Assembly: GCA_001600455.1 (NCBI GenBank)
Contig: BCKC01000003.1
Location: forward strand, 1,674,001-1,738,000
Direction: 5' to 3'
DNA length: 64,000 bases
Origin: Endocalyx cinctus
Lineage: Eukaryota > Ascomycota > Sordariomycetes > Amphisphaeriales > Apiosporaceae
Below the pieces are notes generated by a model, which was given only the letters and a program-made list of their open reading frames with translations, was not told where the DNA came from and ran no database searches. The position numbers were made by a program, and so were the translations under genes. Below, one piece after another: positions 11,186 through 23,123 of this stretch (its first letter is position 1; each line of letters opens with the position of its first letter).

Positions 11186-13800
11186 GTTAAATAAATAGAG
11201 TTGGGATCAAATGCTGTAAGAACACACACAAAAAAAAAAGAAGAAGAAAAAGAGAAGTTATCAGTGTAAAAACAACAACAGAAAATGATGCTTCCTAAAA
11301 TATGTTGATGCATAGGTAGTGGAGTTCAAGGTTTATTAGTTTGGACAAATGAGAACAATTGATTTTTTGTATTGATGAATGACTATTACTGCATAGTAAG
11401 TAAAAATATTATATATATAACATGTGCCAAAGCGTACCCTGTAGAGATCTCGATCATGTTGAAATTAGTAAATATTAGCGCATCTCGGTGCCATCGTGCT
11501 GTTTGGCTACTTGGACTTGGGGAACTCCTGAGTTCATGCATATCGTATATGTCTAGCATATATCAAAGAAAAGAAAAAGATGAGTACGGAGATGAGTTCA
11601 TCATTCTAGGTAATTACTAGGCAATGACAGACGTCCGGTCTGCGTTTGTAGTACAGCAAAATACCTGTTTAACTCGAGAAAAGAAATAAGGAGCTGAATG
11701 CACGGTTGAGCTGAGAAGTTGTTGGTTATTGATTGGGTATCCTGCTCCGAAAATCGGTTAGCTGAAGGGGAAATGAATGTAATAAAGCCACTTTATTTAT
11801 TTGCAGGTCAGCCATCGTGACTGGGTCAGGCTTTTCCAGCCTGTCAAGTCAAGTTTGCCTGGGCTGCTGCGTACACAGCAGGCCGTGGTAAGGTCATACA
11901 GGGATACTGCGGGAAAATCTGAAGAGATCTCCTAACGGGGTTGGCTGGTTGGCTGGTGTCGGGTAATTACAGCATTGATACACGACGCTACGGCTTGCAT
12001 ACTATGTATGTATGTACGGAGTACATAAGATAGAAGAAGTTAATCGGAAATATTCTTTGTCCTCCTCGTTGTTTCCCACCCCCCTCTCCTGTTTCTTGCG
12101 TTTAAAGAGAGTTAGTAGCTGTACGGAGACCCGTACAGACCCCGTACACTGATGATGTATGTGTGTATGTGCGTGTAAGGCATCCCCTAGGTTTTAAGGG
12201 TTAATGCGTGTCGTCTCTAGCGGTCTTTTAGCATTTCCTTATTTCACAACTTAGGTTCTATCCGTCACTTAATCATAAACGGGATCCTGCATTCATTCTT
12301 CTTTGGAAACATCCTAGGGGGAAGAAGCAAATAGTGCCTTAAACCTAGTAAAGGACCACGTGTAAAAGATTACTTGAAGATCGAAACTGCGGCTCTTAAA
12401 GAAAGGGACAAAGTAGAAAGAAAGAAAAACAAGTACGGAGTAATGAGCTATCATTTAGCGAACCATTGTTTTAGCAGATGTTCTATACGTGGATATCTCA
12501 TATATTGTTTTTTTTTTTTTTTTTATTGCATTACCATACTTATTATTCATCGTTTCTTCATTCATCAATTCTTCAAGGATTCTCCTGAGTTCTTTACAAG
12601 TAGGGTAGTATACATACATTGGACTTAAGTAGTATACACTATGCACTATGTTGTAGGGAGGCGGTAGGTAATCACTGATGGAAGTGTGAATAGTGGACGC
12701 TACTTAAAATTACAAGCATGAATCTGATGGGCGCCACAAGCGTCACTGCTTACGGACCGCTGTCATTGCCTTCAGTGAGTCTCATCTAGATCTAGTATCT
12801 CTCTACTGCTTACTCACACGAGGACTTAAAAGGTATTTTTATACAAATAAGGTTTTCACTGAGCTTATTTGTTTAATCCATTATTATAATAGTATAAGAC
12901 GGGAGTTTTTGAAAAGTATCATTGGTTTCTTACGTGGTTTTATTTCTTTTTCTTTTCTTTTTTTCTCTTTTCTCTTTTTTTTTTTTTTTTTTATGGCCCG
13001 TTAGTACGTAATTATGTTTATTTCACTGTACAATACATACCTAGGCAGCTAGGTAGATACCTACGATACTGCTAATATACGCTATAATACAGTGTTCGTA
13101 TTGATGAAAATTGGGGCGTTTGTACCCCATACTCCACTATCCCTAATAAAGTCAATGGGTCAAATAGAACGTCAGCCGATCATTAATTGGTTATTTTCAG
13201 GTCTTCTCTGCAGGTCCCGTCGTATTAAGTGGAGGCCTGTTTATCCACTAAAGGAATAGTTTTTAGGGACCATATCAAAAATTTACGTTTGGACCCCCAA
13301 TCGCCAAGAAGATTTATTATTACGGTCTACGTACTCATGGATACATCTAATACATCTAATACATTTAATACAATATCCCATGGAAATCTGTACTGTATCC
13401 GGACCGCTGTTTTCGAACATTTGGGGGGGAACCATCAACCTGGACAGAACTGAACTTCGACTGGGGGAAACGTCGCTCCTTGTTTTTAATCCGTCTCCTG
13501 ATTTCATGATGCAGGGTGCGCATATCAATTCACTATAGATCATCATCCTTTTTTTATTTTTATTTTTTATTTTTTTTTTGTTTATTCCACCCCGTGTTTT
13601 TTTGTAACTCAACGAAAGAAACCAAGAGAAAAACACCAATTTTCACATACACTCATTTATTACAATTCTACCACCTACATCAATACTAATAATACAACAG
13701 ATAATATCTAGATATATTAATAATTTACGAGACCGAAGTCGACGCTCCTTATCTTCGGGCTTAAAAAAAAAGGAAAGAAAAAGAAGAAGAAAAAAAAAAA
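11186..13800. other. 2.6-kb intergenic region with homopolymers
   Basis: Region between ERV46 and the duplicated leader of the Nif1-like gene. It contains an A-rich tract (about 11226-11252), a 20-base T run near 12508-12527, a pyrimidine tract at about 12944-12992 and a palindromic motif at 13038-13055. Stretches with TACGGAGTAC (near 12014) also occur. Open frames here are short and lack family features. Confidence 0.5.
13038..13055. repeat. Copy of the palindromic intergenic motif
   Basis: TACCTAGGCAGCTAGGTA, an imperfect inverted repeat nearly identical to the copies at 1246-1270 and 1875-1893. Confidence 0.5.
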
Positions 13801-14223
13801 AACTGTTTCTGCTCCTTTTAGTGATCGATCGTCATCAATCCTCCTCCGCCACAATTATCTATCTATCTACCTGCTGCACATACGATCGATCCTATCACCC
13901 CGAACCCCCTTTCTTCGACAATTCTTACTTACCCTTTCTTACTCTGCGAATAACTTCACTAGTTATCCTCGTCTCTTCCATTCAGAACAAAACTTTGGTA
14001 AAAAAAAGGAAAAAAAAAAAAAAAACTGTTTCTGCTCCTTTTAGTGATCGATCGTCATCAATCCTCCTCCGCCACAATTATCTATCTATCTACCTGCTGC
14101 ACATACGATCGATCCTATCACCCCGAACCCCCTTTCTTCGACAATTCTTACTTACCCTTTCTTACTCTGCGAATAACTTCACTAGTTATCCTCGTCTCTT
14201 CCATTCAGAACAAAACTTTGGTA
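13801..14223. repeat. Perfect direct duplication of 200 bp in the Nif1-like gene leader
   Basis: Bases 13801-14000 and 14024-14223 are the same by eye throughout (both from AACTGTTTCTGCTCC to AACTTTGGTA), with a 223-base offset. The copies are separated by, and preceded by, nearly the same purine tract (A runs with a few G). Another A run follows downstream near 14243. The unit contains CT-rich stretches and a GATCGATCG palindrome. It lies about 330-750 bases upstream of the ATG at 14554, so in the promoter or 5' leader. Its open frame encodes the same roughly 60-residue peptide twice and is not a believable protein. Confidence 0.9.
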
Positions 14224-14553
14224 ATACCCAAAAATTACCAACGTAAAAAAAAAAAAAACTTGTTCCCATTTTGCCATGGAACAGTTTGCCGTCTCTTGGG
14301 AACCAAATCTGACTTCATAATTCATGCCTTCGCATCGCCACCACAACCATACCCGTAACCGACCTTCATACTTGGCCCGCTAAATCATAATCAAATAAAC
14401 GAAGTCTCCGAATAAACTCGGTCGCCATTGATATTTCAACAACCTTTAACGTTTCATACTTTCATTCACATTTATTTTTCTTCTCTTAAATAAACTGTTG
14501 TATTTAGAGATCCTTCTTAATCTATACTTTTCGGCAATCCATTTTGCTGCATA

Positions 14554-16870
14554 ATGTCAAACCGCCCAGATTATATCGACCTCAGGTCGAATTCATCAAC
14601 CTCGGTCGCGACAACGGCTTCTCGCCCTCTCAGATCTCCGCGATTACATGTGGCTGGAGAAGTACCTCCTGCGTTATCACCACTCGATGCTTTCGCTGCC
14701 CAAAGTCGCCTACTCGCCAAGCAATTAGAGGAGAGCAGTAAAAATGGAAATCGGATGAGTCGACTGCCACCACTAACCACCGAAAGCCCATTAATCGTAC
14801 AGGGCCGATCCGAATACTTTCGCTCTAGATCTTATGACTCCATAGACGACCAACCTGAACTCTCCCCTCAGCACAATGGCCTCGGTTTAATGACAGAAGT
14901 AGAAACGCCTTTAGAGCGTCCAGTTTCTATGCACCCGCGTATGAGCCGTATCCCCCCGACGCCCGACGAATCTATACCGGTACCTCTAAATCCATTCTAT
15001 AATGCATTTAAGGACGCAGCTCGTGGTCGCCCGCTCGAAAAGCTCGATGAAAACCATGTTGATTATGGCGCTCGAAGGGAACAATCCCCGGGAGACCTAG
15101 AAAGTATTTCGAGTCGTCGATCCGTGGAGCAGCATCCCAACAGGGTACCCTCGCCCTCGCCCTCTCATGATCGTTTCCCTCCTTCGCCTGAGAAGATCTA
15201 TCACACAACTTCGCATGATTCCGCAGGACTTGTCCCTCCAAGATCTATGTTTCCGAAGCGCTCTTCCAGTATTATGTCGGTGCCCGTCGATTCGAACCAG
15301 GAAGAAACACTTAGCGCCTCGTTTCACTCGCAGCCAGGTCGGAAGCTATCGACGAGCAGCGCCTTTTCGGGCGCCGCGCTGGCGTCGCCCGTGCATCACT
15401 TTCAACGATCTCCCTCGATCAGCTCGGAAGCCTCCGCGCCTCTACCTCGCCCCTCCTTCAACTTTTCTCGTCCCCTCAGTCGATCAGGAACGCCGAGTTT
15501 TGATCAACCGTCTCGTCAGGCTTCTTCGGATAGCCACCCGTCTTTTATATTTGCCGACGATACCGCCCAGACCCCCGTTAGTATGCACAGCGAGGCTTTC
15601 ATGGATAATATGGCCGATGACGGAAAAGGCGCGCCGTCGTACATATATTCCAAATACTCTTTACCGAGGGGCAAGGCGCTCCAGCGCAATTCGGTAATTT
15701 TCCGCGACATGGAACCGTCTTCTTTCACGTGGGAACAGCCCATGGTACCACCGAGTAATGTGCAGACGTACCCCAGAGGTGGTCAGGCGCCTCCGTCACC
15801 TCCTACCCGGCCTACCAGTTCCTCGTCTAAGCACCAGGAGGGACAGCCTGCTTCGGATTCGCTCTTAGCGCGACCTTCGATGGAGCGAAGCAAACTTTCA
15901 ACTGAGATGTCCGCAGATGGTGAGCCTTCGCCGGATCCTAGCCGCCCTTCGACTAGCACAAGCAGGCCATCAGAAGATGTGCCTAGAGGGCGCCCCTTGA
16001 CATCTCCTCTCCACGACCAAGCTCGAGGACGAACACCAATGTCCGTATCCACTAGTGATTCTGCTAGTACGATACGACCTCCAAAATCATCCCACTCTCA
16101 TGCACCTACCGCTTCGGAGTTGAGCCCAGAGGAACATTTAGCAAAGGGTATTAAATGTCACGAAGATGGCTCTGTGAAAGAATCGACGTATCATCTACGA
16201 CTCGCCGCGCGCGGAGGCGATCCTACGGGTATGCTATTATATGCTTTAGCCTGTCGACATGGTTGGGGTATGCGACCGAACCAACGCGAAGGAGTAGAGT
16301 GGCTGCGGAAAGCTGCCGACGTTGTCAGTGCTGAAATTGCAGATGACGAGGATCAGGTCAAGGATGGCAAGTCCGTAGACTTTGGAGAACGAAAAACTAG
16401 AAAGGCTCAATTCGCTTTGAGTATTTACGAGCTGGGTGTAAGCCACATGAATGGATGGGGTATTGAGCAAGATAAGGCGCTCGCACTGCGGTGTTTTGAG
16501 ATCGCTGGCAGTAAGTCTTCAACTTTTTTTTTTTTCCTCAAAAAAGAGATAACTAATATCGTCTAGGTTGGGGTGATGTTGATGCGATGGCCGAAGCTGG
16601 TTTCTGTTATGCTCAAGCAGTTGGTTGCAAGAAGGACCTTAAGAAGAGCGCCAAGTTCTATCGTATGGCCGAAGCAAAGGGCATGAGCATGCCGGGCAAT
16701 AGTTGGTAAGTCCCTTCGAAACTCTTGTAACACTCTTAGTCTTCAGCATGTACTGACTCATTTATAGGATTCACAAAGCAAAATACGCCGACACTGCACC
16801 TGACAACCCCAAACAGAAGAAGGCCCGAAGCAAATCAAGAAGCAGGGGCATTTTCAGTAGAAAGGCTTAA
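14554..16870 (+). CDS. nif1: Nif1-like cell-cycle inhibitor; Sel1-repeat protein
   Basis: Exons 14554-16510, 16567-16705 and 16768-16870 encode 732 residues. The first ~520 are Ser/Pro/Arg-rich, low-complexity and full of possible kinase sites (SPSPSHDRFPPSP, RPSTSTSRPSEDVPRGRP). The conserved part begins at SPEEHLAKGIKCHEDGS and forms Sel1-like repeats (MLLYALACRHGWGMRPN; SHMNGWGIEQDKALALRCFE; AEAGFCYAQAVGCKKDLKKS), ending in a basic tail. This order matches fission yeast Nif1, which interacts with the Wee1-regulating kinase Nim1/Cdr1, and budding yeast Dsf2. The family match is from memory of fungal annotations; chitin-synthase activators of the Skt5 group also carry Sel1 repeats but have more of them. 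Leader carries the 200-bp duplication. Confidence 0.8.
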
Positions 16871-17606
16871 CCAGCTAAGAATCCTTATAAGGGTTTCCTA
16901 GCTGTATGATAACGACATGAACTTGATATTTTCGAATTACGTCGGCGTCCAGGGTTTGGGTCATATAATAAAACTTCGCACTATTCTCACTTCGTTACCA
17001 TTTTGGTACTTCTTTTTATCACTGGGTTCAAACGATCCCTGTTTTTCTTTTTTACTTTCAATATTTGTTACGCATCGGAAGATGGTGGGAATGAACTATT
17101 CGCGCACGCAACGTTTTCGGGTCTAGCCATCATATAAGACGTCACTACTTGAAAAAAAAAAGCCGAAGGAAGAAAAAGGAAAAGAAGCAATCTTTTTTTT
17201 TTTTTTCTTTTTTACATAGCTACCAAAACGGGAGCATGAGCGTTGATTTAACCGGGTCTCCCAAATCTTACTGTCTATACTAAAGATCAGCGAATGAATG
17301 CATTTCCACGGCTGACGGCCATTTGTCACATCATGTTTATAAGACATTTGGTCAAAGCATAAAAGGGGGGATATTTGTAAATACCGTTCGGCGACGAGGA
17401 GTTTCCGCCGAGAGAGATAGTTGACAAGATAATGGCACGTGCAAAGAACAAAACAAACCAAAACAAACCCGTTTGACTAACTGGCTCTTGTGAATTTTTA
17501 ATGACGACACATTTGCGCATCGCAAAGAAATAGGAGAGGCGGATGATGCACGTTTGAAAAGTTATCTGAAACTTCGAAGTTTTCAGTTTGGGACGAGGAT
17601 CTTTTA

Positions 17607-17642
<36 letters not shown>

Positions 17643-17781
17643 GAAACTTGGCGTACATAACTGAAATCTTCGGTATAATTATCGAGCTATTTATGTATAA
17701 ACGCTTCTGTTTATTCATTTCCTCCCCTTTATCTACACCTGCCTGTATCTACGTACGGTAGGTACCCTACCTCACCAATAA
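16871..17781. other. Intergenic region between converging genes, with a GT microsatellite
   Basis: The 3' ends of the Nif1-like gene and GLY1 face each other here. It contains a poly-T/poly-A-rich part at 17150-17215 and the GT repeat below. No supported gene. Confidence 0.5.
17609..17637. repeat. (GT)n microsatellite
   Basis: About 14 uninterrupted GT units in the 3' intergenic region of GLY1. Confidence 0.95.
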
Positions 17782-19576
17782 TTATTTCTGGCCGTAAGGA
17801 CCCAACCCACTTTGGTCTCCATTGCTGCTCTTACCGACGACGTCCTTCTCCTTGACGACCGCGTCGAAGACGACGCCCAGCCTCCGAATAGCCTCCTCGC
17901 CGATCTGGTAATGGGTGATGAGCCGGTTCCCGAGAAGCTTCAGCCCGTTCTCCCTGCCGAGCTCCGAGAACCGGGCGGGCGAGCAGTTGAGAGAAGATAA
18001 GTCCAGCCAGCACATGTTGCTGTGGACGGGGTACTCGAGCTTGCCGCCGCGGTCGAGCCACATCTTCTCGACCCTCTTGGCCGTCTCGTGACTTTTTCTC
18101 AAAAGACCGCCCTCGCCGTTCGGGCCGGTGCCGAAGGTGACGTCGAGCGCGACGCGCGCGGCGGCGGTGACGACGCCCGACTGGCGCAGGCCGCCGCCGA
18201 CGGATTTACGGACCCAGCGCGCGCGGCGGATCACGTCGGCGGGGCCGACGAGGACGCTGCCGACGGGGGCGCCGAGACCTTTCGAGAAGCACAGGCTCAC
18301 GGTATCGAAGCAGTCGGCGAACTCGGCGAGCGAGCCGGCGCCGGCGGCGACGGCCTCCCAGAGGCGCGCGCCGTCGCAATGCATCGCGAGGCCGCGCTCG
18401 CGCGCCCAGGCCGATACGGCGCGGACTTCGGATAAAGGGGTGACGAGCCCGTTGATGGTCTGCTCGAGGCAGACGACGCGCGTGGGGCAGGCGTGCACGT
18501 CCTCGGAGAGGACGGCGTGCTCGCGCACGTCGTCGAGGGTGAGGTAGAGCCCGTTTTTGGGGACGACGGGTTGGACCATGGCGCTGCTGAGGGTGGCGAC
18601 TCTATATTTTTTTTTCGTTAGTTTAACGTTGAAGGATTATGAAAAATATAGAAAAAGTGGGGGGGAGGAACATACCCTCCCGCCTCGTATTGGATGATAT
18701 GAGACCTATGATCGCAGAGGATGGCATGGGGTGGTTGGGTCAACAGCGATCGTAGCGCGACTTGGTTTCCCACTGTTTGTTGTGCAGTTAGTAATTAAAC
18801 ATCGCCGTTTCTTTCCCCCCGGTTTCGTCGACGACGGGAGTAACCGCGATAGAAGTTGAGAATACGTACTAGTTCCCGAAAGAACAAACAACGCGGCCTC
18901 CTTGCCGGCCAGGGCCGCGACGTGGGCCTCGAGGTCGTTAGTAGTGGTATCTTCCTGAAAAACGTCATCCAGGAGGGTCGCAGATTGGATGGCCGTCAAC
19001 ATGGCCATCGTTGGGGTCGTCATGGTATCACCTATAGATTTTTCGTCATTAGTAATTATGCAAGCAGGCAGAGCACGTGCAGCAAAGCAACTTCGGGGTT
19101 TCTCAATCTTTATACTACTCCATTTGATATATAATCTTAATATACCAAAAAAAAAGCTGTTATGGGAGTAGTCCCAACTTACTCCTCAAATCGAAAGCGG
19201 CGGCGCCATCGCGGCCGAGCCACGAGTTTGCGGGGGTTTCTGTCATTTTTGGGTCTTGGTCCCCCGATGCGGAGGTAGCAGTCGCTTTGGCAGATATCTT
19301 GCGAGTTCCGGGTATATTATCGAGAACGCTGGGATCTCGTGATGGTAGATGTGCTCTTCGTAAAGATGGTGTCGGTATCTTTGAAGATGAGGATGTTGTC
19401 GGATGCGGAGTAGCTTTATAGTGATAAGTTAGGGTGTGGATGGAGCCGCTCCGCCTCCGGTCTCCGGATCGGAAGAATGCGCCCTTTGTGTCTCCCCCGA
19501 GATACAATGGCTTGTTATAATACCATGATGTTCTGATTGAGGGAGGAGGAAGATGTAAGAGTTTTAGGTTATTCAT
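17782..19576 (-). CDS. GLY1: Low-specificity L-threonine aldolase
   Basis: PLP enzyme cleaving L-threonine/allo-threonine to glycine and acetaldehyde. Exons on the minus strand are 19576-19183, 19031-18870, 18772-18676 and 18601-17782. The fold-type I core is intact: DLRSDTMTTPT, DDVFQEDTTTNDLEAHVAALAGKEAALFVLSGT, MGNQVALRSLLTQPPHAILC, IIQYEAGG, then the PLP lysine in LCFSKGLGAPVGS and the CDGARLWEA motif. The usual family start corresponds to Met111 (ATG at 19246), giving 380 residues. The open frame extends 110 residues further to 19576 with a basic, Ser/Thr-rich stretch that could be a mitochondrial leader or just 5' leader. The last exon is strongly GC-rich. Confidence 0.9.
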
Positions 19577-20652
19577 GAGTCTATTACTTTCTTCACGTCT
19601 GATCCTTGGTCAAATGGTATCATATTATAACCTCAACTTTATTATTTTCTTGGTAGTAAATATACCGTACTTGTAAGTATACCTTAGGTACCTGCCTACC
19701 TGTAATAAATACTTTATATAAGCCTATCAATAATCATAATATAGCTTCGTTAAGTAATAAATCTCCAATTACTGTAAATATATATTATTTAACTAAGACT
19801 ATACGTTTAAACAGTATAGATAATTCTGTATGTGCTGGGTGGCAGCTAGGCAGGCTGGCAGGTAGGTAAGGTTAGGGATTCTGTGGGTACGGGTATTATT
19901 GTATCCACAGTTTACAAGCCGACGTAGAAACCCTTTTGATGCTACGCCGAGAAGTGTATAGATGCATACGTTACAAAGATAGTATGTACGGATAATATGT
20001 CAATGTCAATGCATATATTCTCATATACTACATAAGTACACATGTACATCGGGTATATCATACTAAACGAAGTCCCTAACTTGTTCTAGCCGATCAGCCG
20101 ACGCGCATCGTTGGAGATGTATGTATTACGTACTCATACTTTGTAAGGTTAGGCTTTCGTGTAAGCCCTGGAGGAGGTCTCTCCTGTAGTATAAAATATA
20201 AGGTGCTTACTTCTCATGCGCTTAGTCAACCGTGACAAGAAAAAGGAGAAGACGGAAAAGGAAACAAAGGTCAGCCCAGACTTACACGTGTAAGGGTAGC
20301 AGTGCCTTTACTGCGTAAGAAGAAATAAGTGTTTCCAAGAAGTATTTACTGGGCATTGTCATTGCGTAAGTGTACCTGAGACGCTAAGTGCGTTTTCCTT
20401 AGCTGGTTGGTTATATGATAAAGACCAGTTACATTAATTAGCTCGGTAAGCCAACCTGCTTCGAGGAAAGCCATCTAATTTTAACCTAAGAAGGATACGA
20501 GTATGTACATGACTTGCATTGTACCCCTTAAAACTGTCAAATTAATATAATATCCCTTATTGTTTATATGTATATACCTTACTTATCTCATCATGATCGA
20601 GAAGATTAAGATAGTGGCCACCATAATAATAAAACCATACAATTAAATCATC
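19577..20652. other. Intergenic region between GLY1 and the GT17 gene
   Basis: Divergent upstream region of about 1.1 kb, AT-rich. It has palindromic-motif copies at 19681-19702 and 19841-19870. No gene seen. Confidence 0.5.
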
Positions 20653-21723
20653 ATGGGACTTACACGATTAACTTGGATTTTAGTTTTCTTTTTCCTATTT
20701 CTTATATGGCTAACCCTATTTCATTCCGACGGAAATGATATTCACCAAGTCCTTAGGTTCAACCCGATTGAGCTAGATCTCAGCAATGATATTGTCTCCG
20801 ACAATCTATGCCGACGACACGGATGGAAGCCATTCAAACGTGCTTCCGAAAGGAAAGTCTATGATTTAATCATGGTAAACACGGAACTCGACTGGTTGGA
20901 AATTCGCCTAAATGGAAGTTACCACTATGTCGATTATTTCGTTATCGTTGAATCTAAGAAAACCTTTACCAACAAAGACAAGCCATTGGTCATTAAAGAC
21001 AACATGGACAAATTCGCCGCTTATAGCGACAAGATAATTTACCACGAACTCGAGATTCCCGAAGGGTTTCATTCGGATCGAGCTAATCCTGCTTGGGCCT
21101 GGGAGGACCTTCAACGGAACGCCATGTACGACCAGGTCCTACCCCGGCTGCAACCGCCGCAAGCACCCGAAATGGGGGACGTCATCATCGTCGCCGACGT
21201 CGACGAGATCGTCCGGCCGGAAACCCTCACCCTCCTCAAGGCCTGCGATTTCCCCCGTCGGCTCACCTTGAGGAGCAGCTTTTTCTACTACAGCTTCCAG
21301 TTCAGGCACGTAGGCCCGCAGTGGGCCCACCCGCAAGCGACCTACTACCAGGGCCGGAGGACCATCCTACCGGTCAACCTGCGCAACTCCGACGGCGGCC
21401 TCCAGCCCTTGATCCGGATGGAGAAGGACGACCTGTGGGACGCCGGCTGGCACTGCTCCACCTGCTTCTCGACCGTCGGCGAGGTCCTGACCAAGCTCTC
21501 CTCCTTCTCCCACGTCTGGATGAACCAGGACGTCTTTCGCGACCGCGACCGCATCGCGGACCGGGTCAGGAACGGGAGGGATATCTGGGACCGCAAGGGC
21601 GAGGAATACGAGAGGATCGAGAACAACAACGACGTGCCTTCGCTCCTACTGCTGGAGCCGGAAAAGTTCAGATACCTCGTCAACAGGGATGGTCCGACCG
21701 CCGGTTTTGATGATTATCCGTGA
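20653..21723 (+). CDS. GT17-family glycosyltransferase (beta-1,4-GlcNAc transferase type), type II membrane
   Basis: Intronless, 356 residues. A hydrophobic segment at residues 7-24 after a short basic start predicts a type II Golgi/ER membrane protein. The catalytic part matches glycosyltransferase family 17, whose founding member adds the bisecting GlcNAc to N-glycans: KVYDLIMVNTELDWLEIRL, VDYFVIVESKKTFTNKDKPL, the metal-binding-type DVIIVADVDEIVRP, and WDAGWHCSTCFSTVGEVLTKL. Acceptor specificity in fungi is not established. The first third (to about 21110) is AT-rich while the rest uses G or C at nearly every third position, a sharp switch inside one open frame. Confidence 0.85.
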   Translation: MGLTRLTWILVFFFLFLIWLTLFHSDGNDIHQVLRFNPIELDLSNDIVSDNLCRRHGWKPFKRASERKVYDLIMVNTELDWLEIRLNGSYHYVDYFVIVESKKTFTNKDKPLVIKDNMDKFAAYSDKIIYHELEIPEGFHSDRANPAWAWEDLQRNAMYDQVLPRLQPPQAPEMGDVIIVADVDEIVRPETLTLLKACDFPRRLTLRSSFFYYSFQFRHVGPQWAHPQATYYQGRRTILPVNLRNSDGGLQPLIRMEKDDLWDAGWHCSTCFSTVGEVLTKLSSFSHVWMNQDVFRDRDRIADRVRNGRDIWDRKGEEYERIENNNDVPSLLLLEPEKFRYLVNRDGPTAGFDDYP

Positions 21724-23123
21724 AAAAAATCCAAATACCGCATCTACGCAAGGATTCAAGCCAGAAAAAAAACTTGTATTTTATTTGGTTAGACAAATAT
21801 CTACCTTGCCTAGCGGTTTTATCACATACCCGTCATTCCCGAGGAGCTACTGACGTTGAGAACATGGTCACGTGTGAGTGGGTTGTGCTGGTAGGGGGTG
21901 ATTACCGGGAATAACGATTAAGTCGCTCATATTTCTGTGGGACGGACAGCCAACTGCTATCCAATCCTAGAAGATTTGATGACTACGCAGAAGGAAACGG
22001 CCTTTTTTCAATTGACTCATCCCATGTACGGCGTTATAGAAAGATCGTTTCACAGGGGTAACTCTCGGGGTGATCGCTCTGAGGTGGATAAAAAGCCTCA
22101 AGGCTTAAGATAACCTCACAATAATAGAAAGCATGGAGAAGCCGTGCATGTTAGACTCGGTCTCAGGAAAGAAAAAAAAAAATAAAAATAAAAGAGGCAC
22201 GCCTCGCACTTGTTAATTTATACGTATATCTTGTGACCGAGATGTGAGATTCCATGTGTCTGAGTTAAGACATGTCTAGATGCTAGGAAATTGTACAACA
22301 TGGTGATATCAACTTCCGTGCTATGGTACCAACTATCGAAACACAGTACCGTCGTGATAGTTTCATCGCGGCCTACGATAACCTTTTTTTCTTCTTCTTC
22401 ATTTTATCCATAGAAGGGCCGAAGGACGGGCAACCCAATCTGCTGGAAATAAAAACCTCTCCCTAAAATACAGTTGATTTACCCTCCATGGATATCAGCT
22501 TGAGGTTGTAACTTCCATCCTGGATGAGGAGGTGATGGCACCATTTTCGCTCATATCTTTTTTTTTTCGGGCTGTTGTACAAGCTTCGAGTGTGATTATT
22601 CCAGTGATGGTGTATTGAATACAATTTCTTCATTTCTTAGGTACTCGGTACATATAAGAGGAGTTCATGTACTAATCATTCTTTCTATGTGTGTGTGCAA
22701 ACATTCACTCTCATTTTCCAATTTCCTACATGTAGAACAAATCCCATCGACACAATTTTCGACGTGATTTAATTTTACCCAAGTTGACAAACAATACAGA
22801 ACGAAATAGGTACCTGCTCACTTTGTATCTTTTTCATTTAAAAAAACAATAACAAAACACATCCGACGTGATTGCCCTCGGTAAATTAGCAGTACGTGTG
22901 CCTCGTTTTCTTTTCTTCAAAATCCTCCGCACCTTCGTCTTTTAAAGCTTCTTTATGCTGCACCGATTTATCTTCTCCCAACGGACTGTCTGTTTATTCT
23001 GCAGTTCGTATTTCACAACAGCAAGATCTCAAACCTTCAACAAAAGATAGAAAGAATAACAAAATTAAAAGCAAAGCAAAAAAAGAACATCCGACTACCA
23101 CTTTCTCCTTTCATTCCGACGTC
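21724..23123. other. Intergenic region between the GT17 and CVNH genes
   Basis: About 1.4 kb without a supported gene. It includes a T run at 22557-22568, A-rich tracts near 22167-22191, and the promoter of the CVNH gene. Confidence 0.5.

Noticed and set aside
13801..14223. Direct repeats considered as LTRs of a retrotransposon
   Set aside because: Only a 23-base purine tract separates the copies; no TG...CA ends, no internal genes.
13821..14358. Two overlapping open frames encoding the same ~60-residue peptide
   Set aside because: They arise from the 200-bp duplication in CT-rich leader sequence; no signal, domain or codon pattern of a real gene.
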